Source: Nyssa sinensis (taxonomy: Eukaryota > Streptophyta > Magnoliopsida > Cornales > Nyssaceae). From it: a stretch of DNA of 64,000 nt. Below are positions 1-10,599 of this stretch, in pieces. A model generated the notes under the pieces. It did no database searches. It was not told the DNA's origin and was given only the letters and a program-made list of their open reading frames with translations. The stretch covers positions 9,931,001-9,995,000 of the forward strand of contig CM018032.1 in NCBI GenBank assembly GCA_008638375.1. Direction: 5' to 3'. A program made the position numbers and the translations under genes. The stretch's first letter is position 1, and every line of letters starts with the position of its first letter.

Positions 1-77
1 TGAGTTCTGTGTAAAATGATTCTACATGTGCTTGGGGTGGAAAACAGCAGAAAGTGGATGACAGAGAGAAGTGTTAA

Positions 78-80
<3 letters not shown>

Positions 81-105
<25 letters not shown>
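81..105. repeat. (GA)n microsatellite
   Basis: Uninterrupted GA dinucleotide run of about 25 bases. The surrounding 490 bases show no coding signal, repeat boundary or RNA gene that I can recognise. Confidence 0.9.
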
Positions 106-108
<3 letters not shown>

Positions 109-489
109 TTCATATGAAATTCTCAATTTTCTTTTCTGTCCCACATTGGAATAAAACTAAAACATGAGACTTCTTTTATTCTATAAAAGCAGCCTCCTCC
201 TGAATCTTTATCATGTGTTTGTTGCATTTGTTTATGCCAGCTGGAAAGCTGTACCAAGGGTGTACAGTATAAAAAAAAAGTTAGTTTAAAAATTTTCAAT
301 TAAGAAGCTTTAAGTTTAATTGGACAGGTAACTGAGTAAACCCGATACAATAGAGTTTTTGTTTGGGTTGAGCTCGGGCTGGCTAGTCTGGGCTTTCGAT
401 CAGGCTTGGGCAAGTTCCTCTTGAGCTCAGGTTAAGCTTGGGTAGCCTTCAAGTCCAGCCCGTCCGACTTGCAGCCGTATATAAAATAG

Positions 490-810
490 CTTAAAGAAGT
501 CATCCATTGCTTCCAGCTCCCAATCCTACTCTGATGGACATTGAATCCCACATAATACCCCTTTCACAATTCATAATATAGTCTACAACTAGGGCTTACT
601 GGTTGGCAACATCAGAGTACAAAGCTGGCAAGATCTCTTGGAGGGGAGCTTTCCCACACAAGATATCAAGCTAAAACCTCAACTTCTACTATTCTTCATT
701 GCAACAGCTATACAACTCCTCCCACCCCTTCTGAATCCTCCTCCACAAGACTACCCCATATGGAGCCCATTTTGAGGCTTATCTCCCTCCATCACTCCCA
801 AGCTTTCCCT
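490..810 (-). pseudogene. LINE reverse-transcriptase C-terminal fragment
   Basis: Translating the minus strand with frame changes gives a degraded match to the region between the RT and the zinc-binding (zf-RVT) domain of plant LINEs. The order seen is PYGVVLWRRIQKGWEEL, then a segment like KLRF-LDILCGKAPLQ, then LPALYSDVANQ-ALVVDY. This is the usual 'LW..I..GW....F.DG....FW.D.W.G...L...FP.L...A..K.A.V.D' pattern of these elements. Stops and frameshifts are frequent, so it is a dead fragment. It is too short to assign to a LINE family. Confidence 0.6.
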
Positions 811-1718
811 TGACCACCCTTATGCACAAGTTTTTTTTTTCGATCGTACCACCCTTATGCACAAGTTGTTCCTTTCAAATCATATCTTTGTAACCTCTTA
901 TCCAAGAGGACTTAGTTGAACTTGCAAAACATCCTAAAAATAAGTAATTTCACTTAAAAGTAAAATAAAAAAAAAAAGTAAATAAATAAATAAGAAATTA
1001 GTACATGATACACAGGAAACCACTGGAAGACACCATGATTAATTGACTAGTACCTTTTGTCAAAGTCCCTATTGTTGCAAAAGAGGTATAAACGATCTCC
1101 TCCCTAGCTCAAATGAAGGTGTACACTTGGTGTACATGTCTAACATAGAAAGATGCACCTACGTTCAATATTACAAGGACTTTCAACACCATGGTGCATA
1201 GTTGTTAAGAAGAAAGAAAAATGGTTGAGACACAAAATTAGAAATCAAAAGAATCCTCTTCATCTTTTTATCACCACCTCGTTAAATAATCATCAAATTG
1301 CTAAGTGAAAACCCATTTCCCCACCTTTATGCAACAATAAATGGTGTCTATAAGGCCAATATATAGCCTTCTAGCCTTCTTAATATCCAAAAAATGTTCT
1401 ATTTAGGTTTTTTTCTTTTTGAATGGGTGGGGGGAGGGGGAGGGGGGGATAAAGCAACTAAGAGAATGGAAGTCCACAAAGCTAGTGTCATTTCAGTACT
1501 TACTACCTAAGCAATTTGATAATATAAAAAAAAAAAATGTTCAAATTAATTCATAATATCACTTTGCATTTATCATTGCAAATCATAAACATTCATTCTT
1601 AACACAAACTCATCTACTCACAAAGCAAAAAAGAGATAGGGATTCATGTAGTTGGGATTAGGCTTTATTGAGCTGAGTTGCATGTATGCTTCTAATCAGT
1701 TTAGAAGGTTGTTGCAAC
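811..1718. other. non-coding, AT-rich, no feature recognised
   Basis: Low-complexity AT-rich DNA with homopurine runs and a G-rich patch near 1430-1450. There are no long open frames, splice-supported exons or clear repeat ends. Confidence 0.6.
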
Positions 1719-2269
1719 CATAGTTATCAGAACCATACCGTATAATAAACAAGTGAAGGGACAGGTTCACTGGTTCAATTGGTGGTTCAACCGGTACTTA
1801 TAATTACATATTATATTAGGAAGTTACTGTTTTACTTAAATATATATATATATATATATATATTAAAGTTTATAAAATACAACCACAACAAAATATTGGT
1901 CAAGTGCATAAGAGAGTTATTTTCCACCCTAAACTCGTGTTCGAGTCTCCAAGCCATCGTATTTTTTAAATATAACTCACAACAAATGCACACAACCTTT
2001 CATATCCGTACTCACAAATCACATCCGTAATTTATTACACCAACAAATGCACGTGTTCCCAAGTGAGTGGTGTTTACAAGTGAATGCAACATATTCCATC
2101 AGTTCATTGCATTGTAATAAATGAGGTGCAGCGGTTTAGGTGTCGGTTCGTTGCCGGTTTAGTTGAAAATTAACCGGTTCACACCAATTTGATCCGGTTT
2201 AATTGCAAAAACAATCCAAATTAAATACCGAACCGGCCAGTCCAGTCCGGTCCGATTCTAATAACTATG
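1719..2269. mobile_element. hAT-like MITE, copy 1
   Basis: A 551-bp element. It begins CATAGTTATCAGAACC and ends in an imperfect inverted copy, GATTCTAATAACTATG. Inside are several copies of ACCGG/CCGGTT motifs. It is flanked by GTTGCAAC on the left and ACTACAAC on the right, an imperfect 8-bp duplication as hAT-type elements make. A tRNA-like stretch sits inside at about 1896-1955, with a box-A-like TGGTCAAGTGCATAAG and a box-B-like GTTCGAGTCTCC. It has no coding capacity. Copy 2 starts right after the 8-bp right flank, and a third relative lies at 57247-57766. Confidence 0.7.
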
Positions 2270-2277
2270 ACTACAAC

Positions 2278-2815
2278 CATAGTTATTAAAATCGGACCGA
2301 ACGATGAACCGGTGCAGGGGCCAGTTCACGGTTCACTGGTTCAATTGGTGGTTCAACCAGTTTTATAATTAATATATTAAAATTATCAATAAATATATTA
2401 AAAATTAAGAAAATAACAAGAAAAATGTATTTTTTTTATTATCGAGTGATAAATAACAAAATATAAGCATAATCATTGAAATTATTTTAATGTATAAGTT
2501 TAATATATTTGTATATATAACAAAAAAACATGCAACAATATCTTATTTTGTAGTAAATTTCATCATTTAATCATCAAATATAAGAAGTTTTGTGAGAAAA
2601 AAAAGTTGTAGGTGATAAAAAGACAAAAGATGGTTCAACCAACTTTTTTAAAAAACCATCTGGTTCACTCGGTTTTTTAAAAAACCGGCCGGTTCAACCG
2701 GTTTTTTCCTATTCTTTAACAAAACTGGTATTTTAATCGAACCAAACCGGTTTAATGCCCAGTTCTCAATACAACCGGTTGAACCGGCCAGTTCACTCCG
2801 GTTCTAATAACTTTG
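2278..2815. mobile_element. hAT-like MITE, copy 2
   Basis: A 538-bp element beginning CATAGTTATTAAAATCGG and ending CCGGTTCTAATAACTTTG, so the ends are inverted repeats of each other. The left flank is ACTACAAC and the right flank is ACTGCAAC. It shares the CCGG-rich subterminal motifs (GAACCGG, AACCGGTT) of copy 1. It sits directly beside copy 1 in the same orientation, with only the shared 8-bp flank between them. This suggests that one copy inserted at the edge of the other. It is non-coding. Confidence 0.7.
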
Positions 2816-3204
2816 ACTGCAACAAACATTTCCATGTTCATTACAATGTAAACTTCAGCATCATCACTACCTTGATACCATCACACCTAGATAGCACCAT
2901 GCCAAGGCACTCGGAACACTTCTACCATATTACCATGAATATTTAATATTAGAATCAATAGCACCCCTCCTATCCCTATCACAGCCACAATGATTCATTT
3001 CTTAGCACAGTTTCTAATGTGACCAAGCAAAAGAATCAAATTTCCTCCCAAAGTTCACTATGATAAAACTCTCTTTCTAGTCTTGTGAGAGGTGACTGAA
3101 AATTCCATTTCATAAAAACAGCCCTTTCTTGAGAGGATCTGTCATGCATATATCACCAACTGGAACAAAAGTTAAGGGGGGAAAAAGTGCATAAACCCCC
3201 CGGG

Positions 3205-3375
3205 AATAGCTCGAATGGGAAGGTTTCATGGGTTACTACCTCGAGATTGTAAGTTTGAATCCAAACTTAAGTGATGTGTGGTTCTTCAGAGTGGAGTTGT
3301 ACATCTAGAGTTTACCTTGTAACCACATGTCAAATGGTCTGCAGTTCGAAAGATTCTTCATCATCAAAACATTTA
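3205..3375 (+). repeat. possible tRNA-derived SINE
   Basis: The head reads TAGCTCGAATGGGAAGG, resembling a box A. About 35 bases later comes AAGTTTGAATCC, resembling a box B. This spacing is that of a tRNA-derived SINE. An A-rich tail follows near 3355-3375. I could not find a clear target duplication, so the ends are approximate. Confidence 0.4.
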
Positions 3376-3405
3376 TAAAAAGGTCCACAAGTAACTCCTC
3401 ATATT

Positions 3406-3548
3406 TTTAACCCATGAATACCAACAAGCTCTAGCTTGGTTGGCACCACCTCCCCATATGGGAGATTTAGGATTCAAGTCCCTTTAGGGGCAAAGTATGT
3501 GCATGTGTGTTATTTACCTATCAAAATATATAAATTTAACCCATGAAT
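3406..3548 (+). repeat. 14-bp target-site duplication pair around a SINE
   Basis: TTTAACCCATGAAT occurs at 3406-3419 and again, identical, at 3535-3548, exactly bracketing the 115-bp SINE. A perfect duplication of this length is what target-primed retroposition leaves. Confidence 0.9.
3420..3534 (+). mobile_element. tRNA-derived SINE (115 bp)
   Basis: A short non-autonomous retroposon. The 5' part carries a box-A-like CTAGCTTGGTTGGCACC and a box-B-like GGATTCAAGTCCC, the internal RNA polymerase III promoter of tRNA-derived SINEs. The 3' end is A/T-rich (ATCAAAATATATAAA). The perfect 14-bp direct repeats on both sides fix the ends. A relative in the opposite orientation lies at 61365-61474. 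It depends on a LINE for movement; LINE relics are abundant in this window. Confidence 0.85.
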
Positions 3549-4470
3549 TCTAGAATAAGCAATGTCTTGCATAGTGCACCCTACAAACCTTTCATTGACC
3601 CTCAAGACAAATTATATAATCTACTTATTTCATCAACAAAGTAGAACTAAACCAAAAGGAACAACCTAATATTCTGTTACAAGTAAGACACTCTTGAGGG
3701 CCTTAAAAATAAGATGTAGAACAACCGCTCCATTCTTATTTTTTCATTTTTTGATGAGTGAAGTTTCACATGAAACACTAAAAAAGGGGATGCCTTGATG
3801 TACATGAGAAGAATACATACACCTCAATCAATACATTATCTGCATATCACTCATAAACTCTACAAAAGAATCTACTCATCCATAATTACTTTGCACAATC
3901 CAAAAATATAAAGTGTGCAACAAAATCCCTTTGAGCTCATTTATTGAGCTCTCTTTCCTTCAAAGGTCCTTCTATTTCGTTGTCTCCACACACCATAGAA
4001 GGCAAAGAGGAGTTTTTTACCACACTTATTGACCTCTTTTGCATTTCCAACTTCCCCTCCGGCACTTAAAACAACTCAGAGTATTCCCGCATAGGGATGT
4101 AAATCAAGCCAAGCTACTCACACCAAAAGCTTGTTCAAGCATGTTTGTCTATTTAGACAACACGAGCTTGAGCTATGAATTGACACTCGTTAATTTAACA
4201 ATCCGAGTTTGATCACCCACCCATTCGGCTTTATAAAGCTGGAATCTTGGTAATATGGCAATTACAACAATTTTGTTAGGCAAATAGAAGAGGTTTTCTG
4301 TAATTTTATGTTCTTTAATGCCATTTGTCTATCCCTAATTCTTAAATTCCCAAAAACTAGACCACAATCCTGCCACATTTGTACTATGTTGGTACAATCA
4401 CATGTTTCAATAAATGTAAACACTAAAAGGCAAGTGTTTCATTTTTCTCCTTCTAAAGATGTTACCTAAA
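3549..4470. other. non-coding, no feature recognised
   Basis: AT-rich intergenic or intronic DNA. No reading frame, splice structure or terminal repeats were recognised. Confidence 0.55.
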
Positions 4471-4476
4471 AAGCAC

Positions 4477-5395
4477 GGACACGGATATTACAAGACACAG
4501 ACACGCTGACGAGATTTTTCAAAAAAAGTAGGATATGGACACATCGAGGATACATTAAATAAAATTTTTTTTTTTTTGATAAGTATACATTGAATAATAT
4601 ATGTTTATTTTTATATATATGATCATGCAATCTAATTTTAACATTATTTCAATCAATTTCAAGACTACCTATAAAAAAATAATATTAATAATAAACAAAT
4701 TATTTTATGACATACTTTATTAAGTCAATTTATTAAAAATTAATATAAATTTTTTTAAACTAATTTAGTAATATAAAATAAGCTTATTAGTGAAGTACAC
4801 AAATTAAAAATTAAATATATAAATTATTATTATTTAATTCAAGAATAAATTTATTCTTTTTAGACTTTTTAATAATAAAAGTTTAAAAATATTAATATTA
4901 ACATGACCCTAAAGGTGACACGTACCAAAAGATGGGGTGGGGGAGTTTCAATGCGTCCAAAGATCGAGAGGGTGATCAAAAGCAAGAGGGGAGGTGGTGT
5001 CGTAAAAAACAAATAGTTGAAAGCTTTCCGGTGACAGAAGAACAAGCGAGCGAGAGGAAACGATCGATTGAGAAAAAGATCGAGATCGAGATCGAGAGGA
5101 GGAGGAGGTACTTGGTAGTGGTCGATCTCGCACAAGCAGCAAGTTGCCCCCTCTTCTCTTCTCTTCTCTTCCCTCTTTCTTTACCTTCTTTGATGATTCT
5201 TCACTCCTCCATCAATTTTTTCTTTGCTTTTATTCCTCATCTTCCTTCACCATCAACGTGTCCGATGTGTCCGGCCATGTCCCAGCATGTAGGGATCATG
5301 CCCAAGTTTTGAAAAATAAAAATAATTTCGGATACTTAGTTTTACTTGTCGAACACGAGTTCGAGCTTGTCCAACTTGGATACTAACACTTTGGT
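4477..5395. repeat. dispersed repeat with GGACACG-rich ends
   Basis: The left end is AAGCACGGACACGG followed by GACACAGACACG. The right end region contains GTGTCCGATGTGTCCGGCC and related words. The segment at about 5140-5395, reverse-complemented, matches 36995-37350 over several hundred bases, including the phrases GGTGAAGGAAGATG and GAAGAATCATCAAA. It is therefore a multicopy element, probably a non-autonomous DNA transposon. The purine-rich frames inside are low-complexity and not genes. The exact ends are uncertain. Confidence 0.5.
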
Positions 5396-5520
5396 CTCCT
5401 AGACATGTTTGTGCTTCTTAGGATGTTACATTTTTATGTATGTTTGGCGAACTACAATTTGATGACAAGGCCTAACTAGTCACAATCTTTGAGACTCCTC
5501 TTCAAGCATAATTTTTTTAT

Positions 5521-6030
5521 GGGTAAATTACACTAACCTCTTCTGAGGTTTCTGACAATTACTGACCTATCTGGGATTTTTGAAATTATACTTTACTTGA
5601 CAATATATAAATACCTCCCTCCTGTCAATTTTTTCTTCAAAATGACAAAACTGTCCCTTTTATTTATTTATTTTTGTATTTTTTCAATTTTGACTAATTT
5701 TTTTAACTTTTTTTAAATATTTTTTTATTATTTTATTTTAAAAAAATTAAGGTAAATAACTTATTTTTGTTTTATATAAAAATAAATTTAGGGCTTTTAT
5801 CAATATTTATTTGAAAAATAAAAAAAATAATTGGTCAAAATTTAAAAATTGAAATAAAAAAAAAAAACATGAAAAATGTAGTTTTGTCATTTTGAAAAAA
5901 AAAAAATTGACTGGAGGGGTGTATCTGTATATTGTCAGATAAAGTAGGGGAGGTCAGTATAATATTAGAAACCTCGGAGGATGTCAGTGTAATTGTCAAA
6001 AATCTTAAGAGAAGTAAGTGTAATTTACCC
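5521..6030. mobile_element. MULE-like MITE with perfect 9-bp TSD
   Basis: A 510-bp non-coding element. The left end is GGGTAAATTACACTAACCTC and the right end is AAGTAAGTGTAATTTACCC, so the terminal inverted repeats share GGGTAAATTACACT with slight degeneration. The 9-base flank TTTTTTTAT occurs identically at 5512-5520 and 6031-6039. Nine bases is the duplication length typical of Mutator-type transposases. The subterminal parts also pair: CTGAGGTTTCTGACAATT on the left against a diverged complement near 5965-6000. A diverged relative lies at 60152-60652. Confidence 0.75.
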
Positions 6031-6259
6031 TTTTTTTATTAAATGAGCCAAACTAAATAGCTCAGCTCTTTAGGCTGTTAAACGAAACGAAATGAAACGA
6101 ACCGAACCGAATAGCTCGTCTCTCCTAGCGAGCAAAGATTAAAAGCCATCATGAAAAACTTTTTCAAGCTCAAAATAAGCTCGGACATTACATCACATGA
6201 GTTGAGCCTAAGTGAGTAAATGTTCAGCTCAACTCAACTCGTTTACACACCTATCCTGG

Positions 6260-7330
6260 CATAACCCACTCTATTCTAAAAAAAAAAATTGAAAACAACA
6301 TAATCCAAAGGGTCTGAATTGAAGGACAATGCAAAAATAAGTTGTTGACGGACTCCTCAATTAACATATACATCCAACAATGATTTCTTAACCGGTATCT
6401 ACCAATTATCGACAGTAAGGATTGCACCTACCAATGCGGTTCACCAAAAAAAATCACCTTAAACGAAGTCTTTGTCTTCCAAATGTTCTTTGAAGAGAAA
6501 ATGGCCCCCTTTTCGAAAGTGCCTTGTAGAAAGATTCATCAGTAAAATTCTTGCCATTAGCCACCCTCCATCATATAGTATCCTAGTCACCTAGCCTGGG
6601 CTTGCTTCCATTCAACTTCAACAAACATGATACCAATTCTAACTCTGAATCTTGAAAGTGTCTTCTAAAGCATGGACCCAAACTATTCCATTAGCTGAAG
6701 CAAAGAGAATCCACAACCGATGCATCCTCATTCTCGAAAACCCTAAACAAATCAGGGAACCTAAACTTCAAGACTACTCCCCCAAACCACATACCATGCT
6801 CTAATTTTACCTTTTCCCCTAATCTTATCACAGAGTCCACACGTGATACAAAATCTGACTATCCCTTCCTAATCCACTGATATAAGCCCACCCCACAAAA
6901 TGAACATATCTTTAGCGACATGTAGCCACCCCAAGCACTCTCAGACTTCCTCTCAATCAACCTACTCCACAAAAACTTCCTTTCTCTTCCAAACCTCCAC
7001 AACCACTTCCCTAACAAAGCCTGATTAAACACCCTTATCCTTTTACCCTTAGTCCTCCCATCACAACAGGCCTAAAACTCTATCCCATCCCACCAAATGC
7101 ATTTTCAAGCTTCCTATCCACCGAAGCTTGAATGGTGAATAAAGACATGAAGTGCGTCAAAAGGCTAGCTAAAGTACTCTTGATAAGAGTAAGGTGGCCC
7201 CCTCTAGTTAGATACTAGCGCTTCCACCTCACTAACCTCCGTTGAAATCTTTCCACTAAGCAAGCCATGCTAGCAAAATAATCGTGAATAATGTTTTCTA
7301 TCTTACAATGACCGTTACCCATTGATCAAT
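6260..7330 (-). pseudogene. degraded LINE reverse-transcriptase fragment
   Basis: In the minus-strand frames the segment at about 7070-7330 reads RWKR-YLTRGGHLTLIKSTLASLL followed by LFTIQASVDRKLE. This matches the thumb/connection region of plant LINE RT ('SRGGRLTLIKSTLSSLP...FPIPASV...LE'). Further toward 6300 the frames continue with FRPVVMGGLRVKG and LEHGMWFGG-like residues of the RT to zf-RVT linker. It is collinear with the LINE at 33698-36600. Stops and frameshifts are many, so it is an old relic. Confidence 0.6.
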
Positions 7331-10130
7331 TCTCTCAAAGCATTGTTCAACATTAATTATGTGGCATCCCTAAAAGTGAAAAGGATTTGTCCCTTGCCAA
7401 ATTAGGTCCTATCTTTGTCTAGTATATTCCATTACCATATATAATTTTATTCCATGATTGTTATAAAAATTCAAGCCCCAACCTTAGCAAGAGCCAAGAG
7501 TTAATGCAACTCTACCATTTAAACACTGTTTAGGCACAAGAAAGATTTTGTCATAAAAATTTGGGATTGTCACAATTCTCATTTTGTTATTCCAAATCCA
7601 TAATATTGATTATATTGCATGTTAACACGTCTTCTTTTCCAGCCTCAACCCACGTCCTTTTTAGTCCCTCCCTTGTCCATGCAACACCTTCAAGTAAAAT
7701 CATGGCACTCCTATGATTCTATCTAATGAAAGGCCAATTTTTTGTTACACTTGATTAAACCATTTTGGCTGATTTTCTTCTTCTTGCCCTTGGGTGTCCA
7801 AACCTCCAACTTTAGCCTATTTTTCAATCATCTAAGGCTATATTTTCAGTAAAATCAAATGTCAACATGCCTTGTCTCACTATGTCAACCTAGATCCTTT
7901 TTAGTCTTCCATTTATCCTCTAGCAACTTGAATTTGACTCATGACATGCCTTCTCAAAATGTAGTAACAAATGAGGGTTAAAAATGGCGAAAACACTTCT
8001 GCTTATTTTCTCAAAACTTGCCTCCAAGGGTCATTAACTCATGCATTTTCCTCATATTCAACTTTAGGAATATATTATTCCTTACCTACCGAACAATTAT
8101 AGCATAAACCATATTGGCCTTATAACTAGTTTATACGATTCCTTCAAATTCAACAACTCTATGTAATTGCTTTCCACTCAAAAAGCTCTCAATGACATCC
8201 ATCCTACGATCCTATAAGCAACATCATTTTCAAATTCTCCTTAGAAATAATCAAACCTAAATAATGAAAATAATCACGCAATAGTACTTTTGGTCACTAA
8301 TTTTGGCTAAGAACTCTGTTGCAATTTCTAATTTTACTAAATTGCATTCCGTATATCTAGTCTTAGTCTTATTTCTAGAGCATCTCTTCAGAATCTTAAC
8401 ATGTGTTGAGCCCTACTTTACTAACATACCTAGGGACCTCTTTCTTTAAAATCCAATCAGTTTATCCATAAACATGGGGGAAAATAACAGCTTAATGACC
8501 CTTGATGTACCCTATTGAAATTAGATCATCCTCATAAAGATTTGACAATAGGTTCTACATTCCTACCATCTAACCTAAACCTTCTCTATTATAACACATT
8601 ATAATCTCCAAGGCTCCAAAAAATCAGTCATAAATCAATAGAAAGAAAATAAAACATTTCAAATTTTTTAGCCCATTAGCGTTGCTTAACTTGTTTGCTA
8701 CTTTCAAGTTTCAACAATATATATCACATGCTAAATTGTGATACATCACCAACCAAAATTAGATAAAAGTAAAGAAAGCAACAGAAAAGAAGAAACAAAG
8801 TAACCATCCCCACTAGTGTTAACAATTGATTGCTCTTAAGCTATTATAGGGTTTGACAATGCATTTAAATACTCTCCTTTGCTTTGGCCTCTCATGAATA
8901 GATCATCCACACAGTGACATGAATGATTTAGTGTGACAATTTCAACACTCTGCTTCTCATGCAGCCTTTCATGAATGGACTATCCATGTGAACAAATAAA
9001 ATTAGCATGAAGGCGACAGGATTCAAGAGCGTGACATTCTTGCTCTAATACCAAGTTTATTTTAGGGTTTATTGAGCAGTAAAGAAGAAGGACTATTAGA
9101 AAGAGAGAGAGAGGGAGGAAAATAACAAGAGTGTTGGAGATGTCCCTGACAGAAATTATTTATAAAATATTGTGCATAATTTAAATATATATGTATATAT
9201 TTATTAAAAACACGCTTCTTATAATTCCACCCAACACGTAGCACTTCAAAACAAAAATACAGTCTTATTGTGATCTAGAATACCTTAATATATAAAAATA
9301 AATGGGAAATATAAGGTCATGCAGAAAAAAATACAAATTCGTGACATGGACAAAGTCAAGCAAAATCTCTGAAATTATTTCAACATTAGACCTTGTACAT
9401 ATAATAGTTCTGAATCAAATTCCACCCAACGTGTAGCACTTGCAAAAACAAAAATATATAAGGTCACCCACCAAACAAGGCATGGAGAACAAAACATGCT
9501 TTTCCATAGGTCAATTGGTATGAGGAAGATAGCCTAAGCAACAAGTAACGAAAAGACCTATTCATGGGATTTGACTCATTTGAGACCCCTACGCCCATCT
9601 CCCCCCAATCCCAACAAGGCCATAGTGCCATGAGAAATAATCTCAATATTTGAATAACTTAGAACTTGAACTTCACTCTCTCCACCACAACACCCCATCA
9701 ATCACTAAGTCAACTTGCAGCTCATTTCAAGTACATAGCCCCAAGAACTTACTCAGCGACAATTCTACTATGAAAATTATCAGCAAATTCAAATCATGAA
9801 TCGAAAAAATTAGTTCGCTGCCAGCATGCCAGAATACAACACAACAATTTATTTTAAGACCAAGAAACGTGTACCCAATTTCACCATTAAGAACATAAAT
9901 GTGTAAAAACAACATACACCACTACACTCACTGACCCCTTTTTGTTAACCGATACTGAAACTAATAATAAACTTGCCTATAAAACCTAATCAGAGCTTAA
10001 TTTAAATTTTAAGCAAAAAAATCACTAAATCAATCAAAACCCACTAAATTTTAGGCAAACCCAGCAAATCTAAAGCATACCCAGATGACAAAGGTCAACG
10101 AATAGCATTGACATGAAATTCAAAATTGAG
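7331..10130. other. non-coding; possible intron 1 of the S-acyltransferase gene
   Basis: No exon of the minus-strand S-acyltransferase could be recognised here; in particular nothing encodes the usual 'GGRLIFGPD' segment that should follow exon 1. A local direct repeat is visible, with TTCCACCCAAC(A/G)(C/T)GTAGCACTT at about 9229 and 9420. At 9042-9053, GCTCTAATACCA resembles a minus-strand copia primer-binding site, but no LTR could be paired with it. Confidence 0.45.
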
Positions 10131-10141
10131 ACAAATCTTAC

Positions 10142-10180
10142 ATTGCTTCCTTTCCAGGCTTGGTACACGCGTTGTGCCAT
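10142..10180 (-). CDS. Protein S-acyltransferase (DHHC/PAT family), first coding exon only
   Basis: The minus strand from ATG at 10180 reads MAQRVYQAWKGSN, and the exon ends in AAT followed by a GTAAGA donor at 10141. R-V-Y-(Q/E)-x-W-K-G-S-N is the hallmark N-terminus of plant DHHC protein S-acyltransferases, just before the first membrane segment. These multi-pass enzymes attach palmitate to cysteines of membrane proteins through a DHHC cysteine-rich domain, which is not in this window. The exon is 13 codons and ends in phase 0. No later exon could be found in the 10.1 kb to the left. Either intron 1 is very long and continues off the left edge, or this is an orphan exon left by rearrangement. 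Confidence 0.7.
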
Positions 10181-10575
10181 TTGCAAAACCGGTCACGGGC
10201 TATGTACTACGCCGGAAGAGAATCGAAGATTTGGAACTTTTGGTTGTTCATCTCCTCCTTCAAAAACCCCAAATCTCAGTGCAATTCCATCGATTAATTG
10301 ACAGTGTGACCGCGTGAGTATTGGAATATTCAGTGACTTTTAGGAGAATTTTTGAATGGGTTGCGTCAAGGTGTGATGCAGAGGGAGAGGGAGTGGGGCT
10401 GCAGGGGCTCAGAGTCGTCGCTGTTTGGTGATCTGAGAAAGACGATGCTGACGGTTTTGAAGTTTTGGGAAGTCTTTAATGGAATGTTTTCGGAAAGCCC
10501 TCCACACGGATACAGAAGCAAGTTAAAAATTGAACTAGTCCGTGTTACGTCACGTTTTAGCATATTCAAAATGAT
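10181..10575 (-). promoter_or_regulatory. Leader/promoter of the S-acyltransferase gene, with upstream ORFs
   Basis: GC content rises here compared with the flanks, as in plant 5' regions. On the minus strand two short ORFs precede the main ATG. One begins ATGGAATTGCACTGA (MELH-stop). The other runs from 10251 to 10207 and encodes MNNQKFQIFDSLPA. If the leader is not spliced, both would be met by scanning ribosomes before the main start. A pyrimidine-rich stretch with CCCACTCCCTCTCCCTCTGC is seen at about 10379-10400 on the minus strand. The transcription start was not determined. Confidence 0.45.
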
Positions 10576-10599
10576 TACGTATCCAAATCACTAATTTAT

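Noticed and set aside
4932..5386. Overlapping open frames on both strands, including a 126-codon frame.
   Set aside because: The composition is low-complexity (Arg/Glu on one strand, Ser/Phe/Leu on the other), it lies inside a dispersed repeat, and there is no splice or homology support.
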